Below, piece by piece: positions 16,797 through 25,013 of a stretch of DNA of 45,062 bases. The translations under genes and the position numbers were made by a program. The stretch spans positions 875,499-920,560 of the forward strand of contig CP070742.1 of the NCBI GenBank assembly GCA_020348065.1, read 5' to 3'. A model generated the notes under the pieces. It saw only the letters and a program-made list of their open reading frames with translations, did no database searches and was not told where the DNA came from. Within the stretch, counting starts at the first letter, position 1; each line of letters opens with the position of its first letter. This DNA is from Candidatus Zixiibacteriota bacterium (GTDB lineage: Bacteria > Zixibacteria > MSB-5A5 > UBA10806).

Positions 16797-17987
16797 ATGA
16801 GACTTTATGAATTTGAGGCCAAAAAGCTGTTTGGCAAGTTCGGAATACCATTGCCGGAGGGCAGACATGCTACGGGGAAAGACGATGCTTTCAGGGCATC
16901 CCGAGAATTGGGTTTGCCGGTTATGGTTAAATCGCAGGTCTTGACAGGCGGTCGAGGAAAAGCCGGGGGAATAAAAATTGCCCAAGACAAGGCCGAGCTA
17001 AGCAATTCCATTGAAGAATTATTCAATCTTAAAATCAGGGGATTACCGGTCACATCATTGTTAATTGAAAAGGCGCTAAATATCGATAGGGAAATCTATC
17101 TCGGCATTACCATAAACCGGGCCGATTACAAACTCAGTATTATCGCCTCTGAGGCGGGGGGTGTTGATATTGAAAGCGTCGCCCGAAAAAATCCCGAAAA
17201 AATTCACCGTGTGGAACTGGAAATTGATGATGAGTTTTATTCGTTCCAGGCCTTTCAGCTGGCGAATAAAATAAACCTGCCGTCGGAAAAGTTACGTGAT
17301 TTTTCTAAAATCGCGTCGGGTCTTTTCGCGTTTTTCAAATCGTATGATGCGAAACTTGCCGAGATCAATCCTCTGGTTTTAACCGCGGAGGGAGAACTGG
17401 TTGCAGCGGACGCGCGCGTCAGTCTTGATGACGACTCGCTGTTCCGTCATCCGGATCTGAAGGAGATGGGAATTGAAAAACGTCACGAGGAAGGCGAATT
17501 AACTCCCAGAGAAATTCAAGCACGCGAATGGGGGATTTCCTACCTTGATCTTGACGGCGATATCGGAATGTTTCCGGGCGGCGCCGGATTCGGGATTATG
17601 GGAAACGATTTTATTCAGTATTTTGGAGGGAAGGCGGCCAATTTCATGGATTCCGGGGGAGGCCCATCACCTGAGAAGATAGCCAGGATGCTGATGCTTC
17701 TGGATGACAATCCTCAGGTGAAAGCGATATTCGGTGCCAGGTTCGGGGGTATATCGCGCTGCGATGAATTTGCCGAAGGCGTAATTAAGTTCTTGAAAGA
17801 ACACGGGCTCTCAAAACCGATGGTGATGAGAATGACCGGGAACATGTGGCAGGAGGGCGTCAGGTTATTTGAGGAAGCCAGGAAAGAGTCTCCCGGACTT
17901 TTTGAGAGGATAGAATATCATGGTATAGAGGTCCCCATAGAGGAGATCGCCAAAAGGGCCGTTGAACTGGCCAGGGAAGCAAAATGA
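16797..17987 (+). CDS. sucC: Succinate-CoA ligase, beta subunit
   Basis: SucC is the ATP-grasp subunit that, with SucD, interconverts succinyl-CoA and succinate with nucleotide triphosphate formation in the citric acid cycle. The 396-residue product has the usual start MRLYEFEAKKLFGKFGIPLPEG, KSQVLTGGRGKAGGIK, the metal and nucleotide region LAEINPLV, and the C-terminal GGGPSPEKIARM and FGGISRCDEFAEGV stretches. The length is normal for the family. Its end overlaps the next gene by 4 bases (ATGA). The alpha subunit follows after one intervening lipoprotein gene. Confidence 0.96.
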   Translation: MRLYEFEAKKLFGKFGIPLPEGRHATGKDDAFRASRELGLPVMVKSQVLTGGRGKAGGIKIAQDKAELSNSIEELFNLKIRGLPVTSLLIEKALNIDREIYLGITINRADYKLSIIASEAGGVDIESVARKNPEKIHRVELEIDDEFYSFQAFQLANKINLPSEKLRDFSKIASGLFAFFKSYDAKLAEINPLVLTAEGELVAADARVSLDDDSLFRHPDLKEMGIEKRHEEGELTPREIQAREWGISYLDLDGDIGMFPGGAGFGIMGNDFIQYFGGKAANFMDSGGGPSPEKIARMLMLLDDNPQVKAIFGARFGGISRCDEFAEGVIKFLKEHGLSKPMVMRMTGNMWQEGVRLFEEARKESPGLFERIEYHGIEVPIEEIAKRAVELAREAK

Positions 17988-18439
17988 AAAAAATAATCTT
18001 GATTCTATTACTGATGACGCTGGCTTGTGCGGGACCGTTGCGAAGGGGCGGGCGACTGGCGGACGGGCCAGTGCCTTTTCAGACGATTCTTGCGGGTTCC
18101 CATAGCCTGCCAGACACATCGGCTATCATGCTTGTAAAAAAAGAAAGCGACTGGGATAAGGTCTGGATCCAGGCTAAAGGGAGGATCGATCCGCTTCCCG
18201 CCAGGCCCACCGTCGATTTCAGCAGGCAGTATGTGATTGCCGCCTTTATGGGCGAAAGACCGAGCTCGGGCTTCAGGATTGAAATTTCGGCTATCGAGAA
18301 AAGGGGTAAAATCCTGGATGTCTATGTCAAAAAATATGAAACGCCGGGGATGCTTACGGTGGTAACCAATCCTTTTTATCTGGCGAGGCTGCCCAGAGGC
18401 GATTATAAACTCAACGTTATCGAGGAGAGTGTACGTTAA
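17984..18439 (+). CDS. PrcB-like small lipoprotein between sucC and sucD
   Basis: The 151-residue protein has a short signal ending MTLAC (Cys 15), a likely though imperfect lipobox. The remaining sequence (SDWDKVWIQAKGR, VDFSRQYVIAAFMGERPSSGFRIEI, VYVKKYETPGMLTVVTNPFYLARLP) matches what I recall of the PrcB C-terminal domain, named after a Treponema protease-complex subunit. The domain is common in small lipoproteins of unknown role. It starts with an ATGA overlap on sucC and is followed by sucD after 51 bases, so it is embedded in a central-metabolism operon without an obvious link. The family call is from memory and should be checked. Confidence 0.78.
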   Translation: MKKIILILLLMTLACAGPLRRGGRLADGPVPFQTILAGSHSLPDTSAIMLVKKESDWDKVWIQAKGRIDPLPARPTVDFSRQYVIAAFMGERPSSGFRIEISAIEKRGKILDVYVKKYETPGMLTVVTNPFYLARLPRGDYKLNVIEESVR

Positions 18440-18490
18440 TCTCAGACGCCCCATGGAGAATTTTAACTTTCTTTATGAAGAATAGAAATA

Positions 18491-19357
18491 ATGGCGATAT
18501 TGTTATCCGGACAATCGAAGGTGATAGTCCAGGGGATAACCGGTACCGGCGGTTCTTTCCATACCAAACGAATGCTTGATTACGGCACCAATGTCGTGGC
18601 CGGCACTTCGCCCGGAAAGGGGGGACAGTCAATTCATGGGATTCCTGTAAGGGATACCGTTGCCGAATGTGTCGAGGAGTTCGGCGCTGATTTTTCGGTG
18701 ATATTTCTTCCAGCAGCGTTTGTAGGGGAGGCTGCGATAGAGTCCATCTACGCCGGAATTAAGACCGTGGCGGTGGTGCCCGAGCATATTCCTATCGCGG
18801 ATATGATGGTGGTGAGAAAGGCAGCGGCAGAAAGGGGCGCGATTGTTATTGGCGGTAACACCGCCGGCATAATAACTCCGGGCGAGGCTAACGCAGGGAT
18901 AATTCCTGAAATAGCATTCGAATCGGGCAGAATTGGAACAGTATCCCGTTCGGGTTCTCTTACATATTACGTCGCCGATACGTTAACGAGATCGAGATAC
19001 GGCGAAACAACCTGTGTCGGATTAGGAGGGGACCCGGTGCTGGGTTCCACTTTTGATGAAATACTTCAGGAATTCGATAGAGACGACGCCACCAAAGCAG
19101 TGGTAATGGTGGGCGAGATCGGCGGCGTTTACGAGGAGCGCTCAGTCCCCGCTGTAAAAGCAATGACCAAGCCGGTGATCTTCATGATCGGCGGCGTATT
19201 TGCTCCTCCGGGAAAGAGAATGGGACATGCCGGGGCGATTGTCGAAGGCAATGTGGGTACGGCGCAATCCAAGATCGAGGCTTTGAAGAGTGCGGGCGCA
19301 CATCATGCCAAAACTTTCATGGATATACCGGAAATTTTAAGCAAGTTGGGAATATGA
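18491..19357 (+). CDS. sucD: Succinate-CoA ligase, alpha subunit
   Basis: SucD binds CoA and carries the phosphohistidine intermediate of succinyl-CoA synthetase. The 288-residue product has the CoA-binding GITGTGGSFHTKRMLDYGT, the conserved GGNTAGII and the catalytic His246 in GHAGAIVEG, at the same number as in E. coli. Only a poor ribosome site (GAAGAA) precedes ATG 18491. The gene ends with an ATGA overlap on the asparaginase gene. Confidence 0.96.
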   Translation: MAILLSGQSKVIVQGITGTGGSFHTKRMLDYGTNVVAGTSPGKGGQSIHGIPVRDTVAECVEEFGADFSVIFLPAAFVGEAAIESIYAGIKTVAVVPEHIPIADMMVVRKAAAERGAIVIGGNTAGIITPGEANAGIIPEIAFESGRIGTVSRSGSLTYYVADTLTRSRYGETTCVGLGGDPVLGSTFDEILQEFDRDDATKAVVMVGEIGGVYEERSVPAVKAMTKPVIFMIGGVFAPPGKRMGHAGAIVEGNVGTAQSKIEALKSAGAHHAKTFMDIPEILSKLGI

Positions 19358-20367
19358 GTATAAAACCCGAACCGATCGCGAAGGTAATAAGGGGAGAAGT
19401 AACGGAATCCGTTCACTTCGGCTCCATAGCCGTTGCCGATGCCGGGGGCCGATTGCTGTACGGCGTGGGCGATCCCTATATGATCACCTATCTAAGGTCT
19501 TCCGCGAAACCATTCCAGGCTATCGCGGCTGTGGAGTCCGGGGCGGCCAAGGCTTTTGGATTCTCATCGTCAGAAATAGCGATAATAGCCGGATCGCATT
19601 CCGGTGAGGATAAACATGTTGATACGGTAAAATCTATTCTGGATAAAATAGGTCTGGGCCCGGAGCATCTAAAATGCGGCATTCAAACTCCCATAGGATT
19701 ATCAGAGAGTGTGTCCGATCCGGAAGGAAAGTATACGGTATTGCATCATAACTGTTCCGGCAAACATGCTGGCATGCTTGCTATGGCTAAGTTTAAAACC
19801 CTTTCGCTTGACGATTATTTATCGCCTGCTCACCCGGTACAGCAGTTAATCGCTGAAACCATATCGGAAATATGCCATTATCCCGTTGAAAAAATAGGCA
19901 TAGGTATAGACGGATGTTCCGCACCGGTACATGCTTTGCCGCTTTATAATATGGCGTACGGTTTTGCCCGGCTGGTAACTCCCAATACTTTCCCTGCCGG
20001 CAAAGCTCAGGCGGTGAGCACGGTTTATATGGCCATGATGGATCACCCCCATATGGTGGGCGGCACAGGCAGGTTTGACACCGTAATCGCGGAAACCCCG
20101 GGCGAGAAAATTGTCGCCAAGGCCGGAGCTGAAGCGCTGGAATGTTTTGCTTTGCCTGATAGAAACTGGGGCGCGGCCGTTAAAATTACTGACGGCTCTA
20201 AAAGAGCGTTGTTCCCCGTTACTGTAGAGTTGCTTTACAAGCTCGGAGTCAGGTCGAGAAATGAGGAGATTTCTAAATTTCATCGGCCCATTATAGAAAA
20301 TTGGAGGAAAATAGAGGTTGGCATAATTGAACCGGGATTTGAGTTAAAAGAGGTGAATCATGAATAA
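19354..20367 (+). CDS. Asparaginase of the Rhizobium AnsA (Asparaginase_II) type
   Basis: This 337-residue cytoplasmic protein matches the family of thermolabile asparaginases typified by Rhizobium etli AnsA, unrelated to the E. coli enzymes. Visible family blocks are VHFGSIAVADAGGRLLYGVGDP, YLRSSAKPFQAIAAVESGAA, IAGSHSGED, HHNCSGKHAGMLA, GIDGCSAPVHALPL and MVGGTGRFDT. It would hydrolyse asparagine to aspartate and ammonia. It overlaps sucD by 4 bases and the next gene by 8, so it is transcribed with the succinyl-CoA genes; aspartate could feed the citric acid cycle through transamination. Confidence 0.9.
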   Translation: MSIKPEPIAKVIRGEVTESVHFGSIAVADAGGRLLYGVGDPYMITYLRSSAKPFQAIAAVESGAAKAFGFSSSEIAIIAGSHSGEDKHVDTVKSILDKIGLGPEHLKCGIQTPIGLSESVSDPEGKYTVLHHNCSGKHAGMLAMAKFKTLSLDDYLSPAHPVQQLIAETISEICHYPVEKIGIGIDGCSAPVHALPLYNMAYGFARLVTPNTFPAGKAQAVSTVYMAMMDHPHMVGGTGRFDTVIAETPGEKIVAKAGAEALECFALPDRNWGAAVKITDGSKRALFPVTVELLYKLGVRSRNEEISKFHRPIIENWRKIEVGIIEPGFELKEVNHE

Positions 20368-20887
20368 GATTTTTCCGTTAATTGACCGAATTTCCAATTC
20401 AAGCTTACTGGCCAGAACTGTGTCGTGCTGGGAAGAAGCCGTTAAGAGAGGCGGGTGGACCAAAGATGAATTGTATAAAATCCCGTTCACATTATTGCCC
20501 GCAGATTATAAGCCCGGCATTGTAACCCATACCAACGGCGTTGCCGAGGCGGCCGTCGCCATGGCGGAGGTATTTAAACGTATCTACGGAGACCGTATTG
20601 AAATCGATTTGGATTCGCTGATATCGGGCGCCATACTGCACGATGTCGGCAAGGTTCTGGAGTATACCGAAAGAAACGGGAAATTTCACAAATCCGATTC
20701 CGGAAAGCTGGTGCGCCACCCGGTGTCCGGGGCGGCGCTGGCGGCCGAGATGGGATTGCCGGCGGAGGTGCAGCATATTATCGCCACCCACTCTTACGAA
20801 GGCGATAAAATCCAGCGCACGGTGGAATCGGTGCTGGTGCATCATGCCGATTTCGCCAATTTCGAGGCGCTGGGAGGGAAGGCGTAG
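20360..20887 (+). CDS. HD-domain phosphohydrolase
   Basis: The 175-residue protein carries the HD metal motif as LHDVGK (H94-D95), followed by HPVSGAALAAEMGLPAE, HIIATHSYEGD and ESVLVHHADFANFEA, which supply the remaining His/Asp ligands. HD proteins of this size hydrolyse phosphate esters such as nucleotides or cyclic nucleotides; the substrate cannot be deduced. It is the last gene of the sucC-sucD operon and sits directly before the AT-rich insert. Its C-terminus appears intact. Confidence 0.87.
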   Translation: MNKIFPLIDRISNSSLLARTVSCWEEAVKRGGWTKDELYKIPFTLLPADYKPGIVTHTNGVAEAAVAMAEVFKRIYGDRIEIDLDSLISGAILHDVGKVLEYTERNGKFHKSDSGKLVRHPVSGAALAAEMGLPAEVQHIIATHSYEGDKIQRTVESVLVHHADFANFEALGGKA

Positions 20888-20924
20888 GCGGGAAAATAAA
20901 TAAGTTTAATCTGTTTTAGGTTCG

Positions 20925-20953
20925 TTGACTTCTCTTGAAAAATGTAGTTTATT
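20925..20953 (+). promoter_or_regulatory. Possible promoter for the RM-type genes
   Basis: TTGACT (20925-20930), 17-base spacer, TTTATT (20948-20953). The start would lie near 20960, before AGGAG at 20974-20978. The -10 matches consensus at four of six positions. Confidence 0.4.
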
Positions 20954-20983
20954 TGAGCGTCAAAATTACCCATAGGAGTGTCG

Positions 20984-21328
20984 TTGCGCGAAAGAGCGGG
21001 GAAAAAAGAAAATATAAAAAAAGACGATTCGCAGAAGACTTGGTCACATGCTGGGGGGAAGCTCAGGGAGCTGGGTGCTAATACGCTCTCAGAAGAGGAA
21101 TTATTGGCAATTCTAATTTCGACTGGTATTCCGGGTAAATCAGCGATTCAGATTGCCCAGGAGGTAATTGAGCATTTTGGCTCTGTAGAAAATCTCGCGA
21201 ATCGGCCGCTTGAAAGCCTATTGGAAATAAAAGGATTATCAGATGTCAAAATTATTCGTATAGCCGCCGCGTTTGAATTTGCAAAAAGACTTTCTAAATC
21301 AAAGTCTGGACATGATGAAAGAAAGTAA
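20984..21328 (+). CDS. RadC-type helix-hairpin-helix protein lacking the JAMM domain
   Basis: The 114-residue product matches the N-terminal half of RadC (UPF0758): GGKLRELGANTLSEEELLAILISTGIPGKSAIQIAQEVIEHFGSVENLAN, then LLEIKGLSDVKIIRIAAAFEFAKRL. Full RadC is about 225 residues with a C-terminal JAMM metallo-domain, which is missing here; I find no remnant in the other frames downstream. TTG 20984 is chosen because AGGAG (20974-20978) would overlap the GTG at 20978. The end overlaps the large methylase-type gene, suggesting the two are co-translated. HhH units bind DNA, so it could assist the neighbouring enzyme; it may instead be a degraded radC. Confidence 0.82.
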   Translation: MRERAGKKENIKKDDSQKTWSHAGGKLRELGANTLSEEELLAILISTGIPGKSAIQIAQEVIEHFGSVENLANRPLESLLEIKGLSDVKIIRIAAAFEFAKRLSKSKSGHDERK

Positions 21329-24300
21329 ACCTGAAAAGAAGACAAAGTTGAAGGAAAAACCAACCCGGATTCCAGATTCTCGCGAAAGCATATGGGATAA
21401 GGCTGTTACAGAGTATTTACAGTCCATAAAAAAATTAAATACAGAATCGGCCCGCTCACACCGTTTTGCGATGCTTGTTCACGAACTTCTTCAATTAGAG
21501 CCTAATTTTATTGAAGAATATGTTTCTGGCATAGAAAAGTATGTCAAAACGAAGAATAAAGATCGCCTATTAAGGGGTGAGATGGATAACCTTTTCGGCA
21601 ATGCCATAATAGAATTCGAAGCCAATATAAACAAAAAGCGACGCGAAGCCGAAGAGCAACTTCGAAGATACGTGGCTATTCTATGGTCACGGGAAAAGAA
21701 AAATCTTAGAAAACCTTACATCTGTATTGCAACCGATGGCGAAAGTTTCATAACCTATACTCCATTGATTGCCGACAGCGAAGCAAAAGAAATTGCGCCG
21801 GAAGATGTGGTTTTGACAATCCTTGAAGAATCGGATTGGCACCGATTGAAGCCTTACGAAATATTTTATTGGTTAGATCGGAATTTTTTACGAAAGGAGA
21901 TTCTGCCGCCTACAAGCGAATCCATCGTTAAAGATTTTGGATTGAAAAGTCACGCTTTCCAGCTTACTTCGAAATCATTAACCGAGATTTGGAACAAAGT
22001 TAAAGATAAAGGCAATTATGCTGTGATTTATGACGGTTGGGACAAGTATCTTAGAATCGTATATGGAAGTAAAGTGGCGGCTGACGATTTATTTGTTAGT
22101 CATACATATTTGGCATCCCTTGCTAAGTTGATGGCGTGGATAAGAATAACGGGGACCTCCTCTTTACCTGACGACAAACAGATTTTGGATATGTTGAAAG
22201 GCGAATTGTTTAAATCACAGGGTATAGAAAATTTTATTGAAGAGGATTTCTTTTCCTGGATTGCAAGAGAAGAGACAAATGAAATAGGCGTTGCCGCAAT
22301 GCGATGGCTTTTTAGTCTACTTCAAAATTATAATCTACGCGAATTATCTGAAGACGTGTTGAAATCGCTATATCAGGAATTGGTTGATCCCGCAACCCGC
22401 CATAATCTTGGTGAATTTTATACACCCGATTGGTTGGCGCATCGAATGGTCATTAAGATGCTGAAAGATAATCCTGAAGCAAAGGTCCTTGACCCGGCAT
22501 GCGGATCAGGTACCTTCTTATATTTTAGCATTAGAATGAAAAGAGAACAGTTAGGTGATAAAGTATCGGTACTTAAGAAAATTCTGGATCAGGTTTGCGG
22601 CATGGACATACATCCGTTGGCCACAATTATTGCCAAAACAAACTATATCCTGGCCCTTGGCGATCTATTAAAAAAACGAAAATCAGCGATTTCAATACCC
22701 GTATATCTGGCGGATACAATTAAGTTGCCTGAAAGATGGTCAGCCGATCCCGAATCCGATTACAGCTTCAATATCGACAGTCGACAGGTTTTTGTTCCCA
22801 CTAAGATGTTGGAAGACGCTAACATGTACGATATTGCGATTGAGCTATCAAAAGAATATGCATATCAAAGAAAATCGAAAAATATATCAAAAGAATCATT
22901 TCTGGTCTATTTAAGAGCCCAATCCTTTGGCGCGCAAGATGAAGCTACGATTACAGATGCAATGTATGAAATAGCCAAGGTGTTTAAGGAATTTATCGAC
23001 ATAGGGCGTGATACCATATGGGCATATGTTATTAAGAATATTTATAGGCCGCTATTTTTAAGATATAGATTTGACGTTATTATTGGAAATCCTCCGTGGA
23101 TAGCGTTCCGCTTTTTAGAACCTGACTATCAGGCATTTCTCAGGCGTCAAATAGTTGATGATTATAAATTATTAATAGGGAGAGCTGAACTAATCACACA
23201 GATGGAGATAGCTACCCTATTTTTGATTAGATGCTCTGATCTTTATTCTAAAGAAGGAGCTTTAATCGGTTTTGTATTGCCGCGTAGCATTTTTTCCTCT
23301 GATCAACACCAGAGATTGCGTGAACACAGTTTCCGTTTTAAAGAAGCGCCGGATTTTCATTTGTCGTTTAAAGAAGTCTGGGATTGTGAAAAAGTTGACC
23401 CTCTTTTTAAAGTTCCCGCATGTGTGATATTTGCTGAAAAAATTAAGAAGAAGCGCATAGAAAAAAACATTCCCATTCATTCAATTGTTGGCAAACTAAA
23501 CCGCAAGAATGCTTCTTTAAATGATTCTGAGCAAAAATTAACTATTGAAAAGGATAAATTATCTCTTCACAAAATAGGCAAGAGGATTTTCTGGGCGTCT
23601 GGAGTCGCGGCAAAGGCTTCAAAACCCAGTTTTTATAAAGAACGGTTTGCCAATGGTGCAACTATATATCCAAGACCATTTTGGTTTGTAAAGGTCAAAC
23701 AATCTCCCATTGGTGTAAATCCCGATATGCCTTTGCTGGAGACTGCTGATAGGGCACTTGAACAAGCAAAAGATGCTTATAAGGGCTTGTCTTTAAGCGG
23801 TACAATCGAATCAAAATTCATCTACGCCACCCTGTTATCTACCGATTTGCTGCCGTTTGGTCATCTTGATTATCGCATGGTAATTTTACCAATAATGCCT
23901 GTTGAAGATCATTATGGTTTGACTAGCGTAAAAGAGGCAGAAGGAAGCGGTAATATTGGGCTGGCAAAGTGGTTAGAGCGTGTCCAAAAAGAATGGGAAA
24001 CCCGTCGAGGATCTAAAGCTGAAAAAATGACCGCCTTGGAATGGCTAAATTATAGACGGAAACTCGTTAATCAGAATCCGGTGACTAAATATCGCGTATT
24101 ATATAATGTTTCAGGAACTTATATAACTGCATGTGTAGTCCAAAATGAAAAAATCATTTTTAGTTCGGACAGTCAGGATATTTCAGCTGGAGGCTTTTTG
24201 GCCGATTATAAAACGTATTATTGCCAATTGTCTTCAGAACTTGAGGCGTATTATTTATCCTCAATATTGAATGCCCCTATAATAAATGCTTTGATAAAGC

Positions 24301-24566
24301 CAATGCAGAGTCGCGGTTTATGGGGGCCTCGTGATATTTGCAAGAAAGTACTTGATCTTCCTATCCCCAAATATGATAAAAACATAAGCGCTCATGTTAA
24401 ACTTGTCGGTCTCAGTGCTGATTGCGCCAAGAAAGTTGCAGAATGGCAAAAGAATGATGGCCCAGATAAGATAAAAAGCATCGGCAAATTACGTGCTGTG
24501 GTTCGTCAATTATTGGATAAAGAATTAGGGCAAATTGACAAATTAGTTAAGGATCTATTAAAATAA
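21315..24566 (+). CDS. Large N6-adenine methylase with N-terminal nuclease-like region (type IIG-like)
   Basis: The 1083-residue protein has a central gamma-type N6-adenine methyltransferase: motif X as GEFYTPDWLA (G366 on), motif I as DPACGSGTFL (D393 on) and catalytic motif IV as NPPW (N592 on). The N-terminus (about 80-150) reads FGNAIIEFEAN ... AEEQLRRYVAILW and then CIATDGESF, resembling the restriction domains of single-chain type IIG/IIL enzymes, though the usual ExK is ExE (E100, E102). The C-terminus (QSRGLWGPRDICKKVLDLPIP) looks like the end of a target-recognition domain. It would methylate and possibly cut DNA at one specific site. ATG 21315 or 21312 may start it. Composition is AT-rich compared with neighbours. 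Confidence 0.88.
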   Translation: MKESKPEKKTKLKEKPTRIPDSRESIWDKAVTEYLQSIKKLNTESARSHRFAMLVHELLQLEPNFIEEYVSGIEKYVKTKNKDRLLRGEMDNLFGNAIIEFEANINKKRREAEEQLRRYVAILWSREKKNLRKPYICIATDGESFITYTPLIADSEAKEIAPEDVVLTILEESDWHRLKPYEIFYWLDRNFLRKEILPPTSESIVKDFGLKSHAFQLTSKSLTEIWNKVKDKGNYAVIYDGWDKYLRIVYGSKVAADDLFVSHTYLASLAKLMAWIRITGTSSLPDDKQILDMLKGELFKSQGIENFIEEDFFSWIAREETNEIGVAAMRWLFSLLQNYNLRELSEDVLKSLYQELVDPATRHNLGEFYTPDWLAHRMVIKMLKDNPEAKVLDPACGSGTFLYFSIRMKREQLGDKVSVLKKILDQVCGMDIHPLATIIAKTNYILALGDLLKKRKSAISIPVYLADTIKLPERWSADPESDYSFNIDSRQVFVPTKMLEDANMYDIAIELSKEYAYQRKSKNISKESFLVYLRAQSFGAQDEATITDAMYEIAKVFKEFIDIGRDTIWAYVIKNIYRPLFLRYRFDVIIGNPPWIAFRFLEPDYQAFLRRQIVDDYKLLIGRAELITQMEIATLFLIRCSDLYSKEGALIGFVLPRSIFSSDQHQRLREHSFRFKEAPDFHLSFKEVWDCEKVDPLFKVPACVIFAEKIKKKRIEKNIPIHSIVGKLNRKNASLNDSEQKLTIEKDKLSLHKIGKRIFWASGVAAKASKPSFYKERFANGATIYPRPFWFVKVKQSPIGVNPDMPLLETADRALEQAKDAYKGLSLSGTIESKFIYATLLSTDLLPFGHLDYRMVILPIMPVEDHYGLTSVKEAEGSGNIGLAKWLERVQKEWETRRGSKAEKMTALEWLNYRRKLVNQNPVTKYRVLYNVSGTYITACVVQNEKIIFSSDSQDISAGGFLADYKTYYCQLSSELEAYYLSSILNAPIINALIKPMQSRGLWGPRDICKKVLDLPIPKYDKNISAHVKLVGLSADCAKKVAEWQKNDGPDKIKSIGKLRAVVRQLLDKELGQIDKLVKDLLK

Positions 24567-24582
24567 TTATGGTGGTGGCTCT

Positions 24583-24999
24583 TTGCAGCTTGTAAGCGAA
24601 TATTACAGGGATAAAGTCTTAACCCTCGATAGAAATAAGAGGATTTTAAAAGAACTCCCCAATGGCTCCGGGGAGATTAAGATTGAACAAGACCTGTTTT
24701 TTTGGAAATTAATATTCGGAAAGCGATATGTCGAATGCCGAAATGAGGAGGAGGCCAAATATCTCGAGGTTTTCTTAAGGGCCGGCCGCAATGAGGTGTT
24801 TGTCCCTGCCGACGAGAGTTATTTAAGGGAAATTCTCCCCCAGTTGCTTTACTTGAAAAGACGGCATGACGAGATTATCGAGGATCGAGTTGACGGGCTG
24901 ATTTACCCTCGCATTCAGGAAAGAGCCAGGCAGAGAATATGGCATAAGATTTTTATGGAAATTAATGATGTGGAATATGCTCTTGTTGAGGAGTATTAG
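24583..24999 (+). CDS. Small hypothetical protein before tryptophanase
   Basis: The 138-residue soluble protein begins at TTG 24583, preceded by a G-rich GGTGGTGG. It is highly charged, with an N-terminal beta-rich part (GEIKIEQDLFFWKLIFGKRYVEC) and a C-terminal helical part (LPQLLYLKRRHDEIIEDRVDG, RARQRIWHKIFMEIND). I recognise no family. It follows the methylase gene after 16 bases, but its base composition (33 G/C of 60 at 24781-24840) is that of the chromosome and not the AT-rich insert, so it is probably a native gene read with the tryptophanase gene that starts 14 bases after its stop. Confidence 0.75.
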   Translation: MQLVSEYYRDKVLTLDRNKRILKELPNGSGEIKIEQDLFFWKLIFGKRYVECRNEEEAKYLEVFLRAGRNEVFVPADESYLREILPQLLYLKRRHDEIIEDRVDGLIYPRIQERARQRIWHKIFMEINDVEYALVEEY

Positions 25000-25013
25000 A
25001 ACAGAGGTGTTTG

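Larger units (their letters stand above)
20905..24566. other. AT-rich insert carrying an RM-type gene pair
   Basis: Base composition drops sharply here. Hand counts give 19 G/C of 60 at 22201-22260 and 19 of 60 at 23041-23100, against 37 of 60 at 25201-25260 and 33 of 60 at 24781-24840. The boundaries fall after the HD gene and before 24583. No integrase, inverted repeat or convincing direct repeat is visible; only a short AAAATAA occurs near both ends. Horizontal acquisition is the likely reading. Confidence 0.55.

Noticed and set aside
20978-21400. radC broken by a frameshift
   Set aside because: No JAMM motif or RadC C-terminal sequence is seen in other frames after the stop; the following frame is the methylase-type gene.
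20894-24566. Target-site duplication AAAATAA flanking the AT-rich insert
   Set aside because: A seven-base AT word recurs by chance in such sequence, and no transposase or integrase is present.
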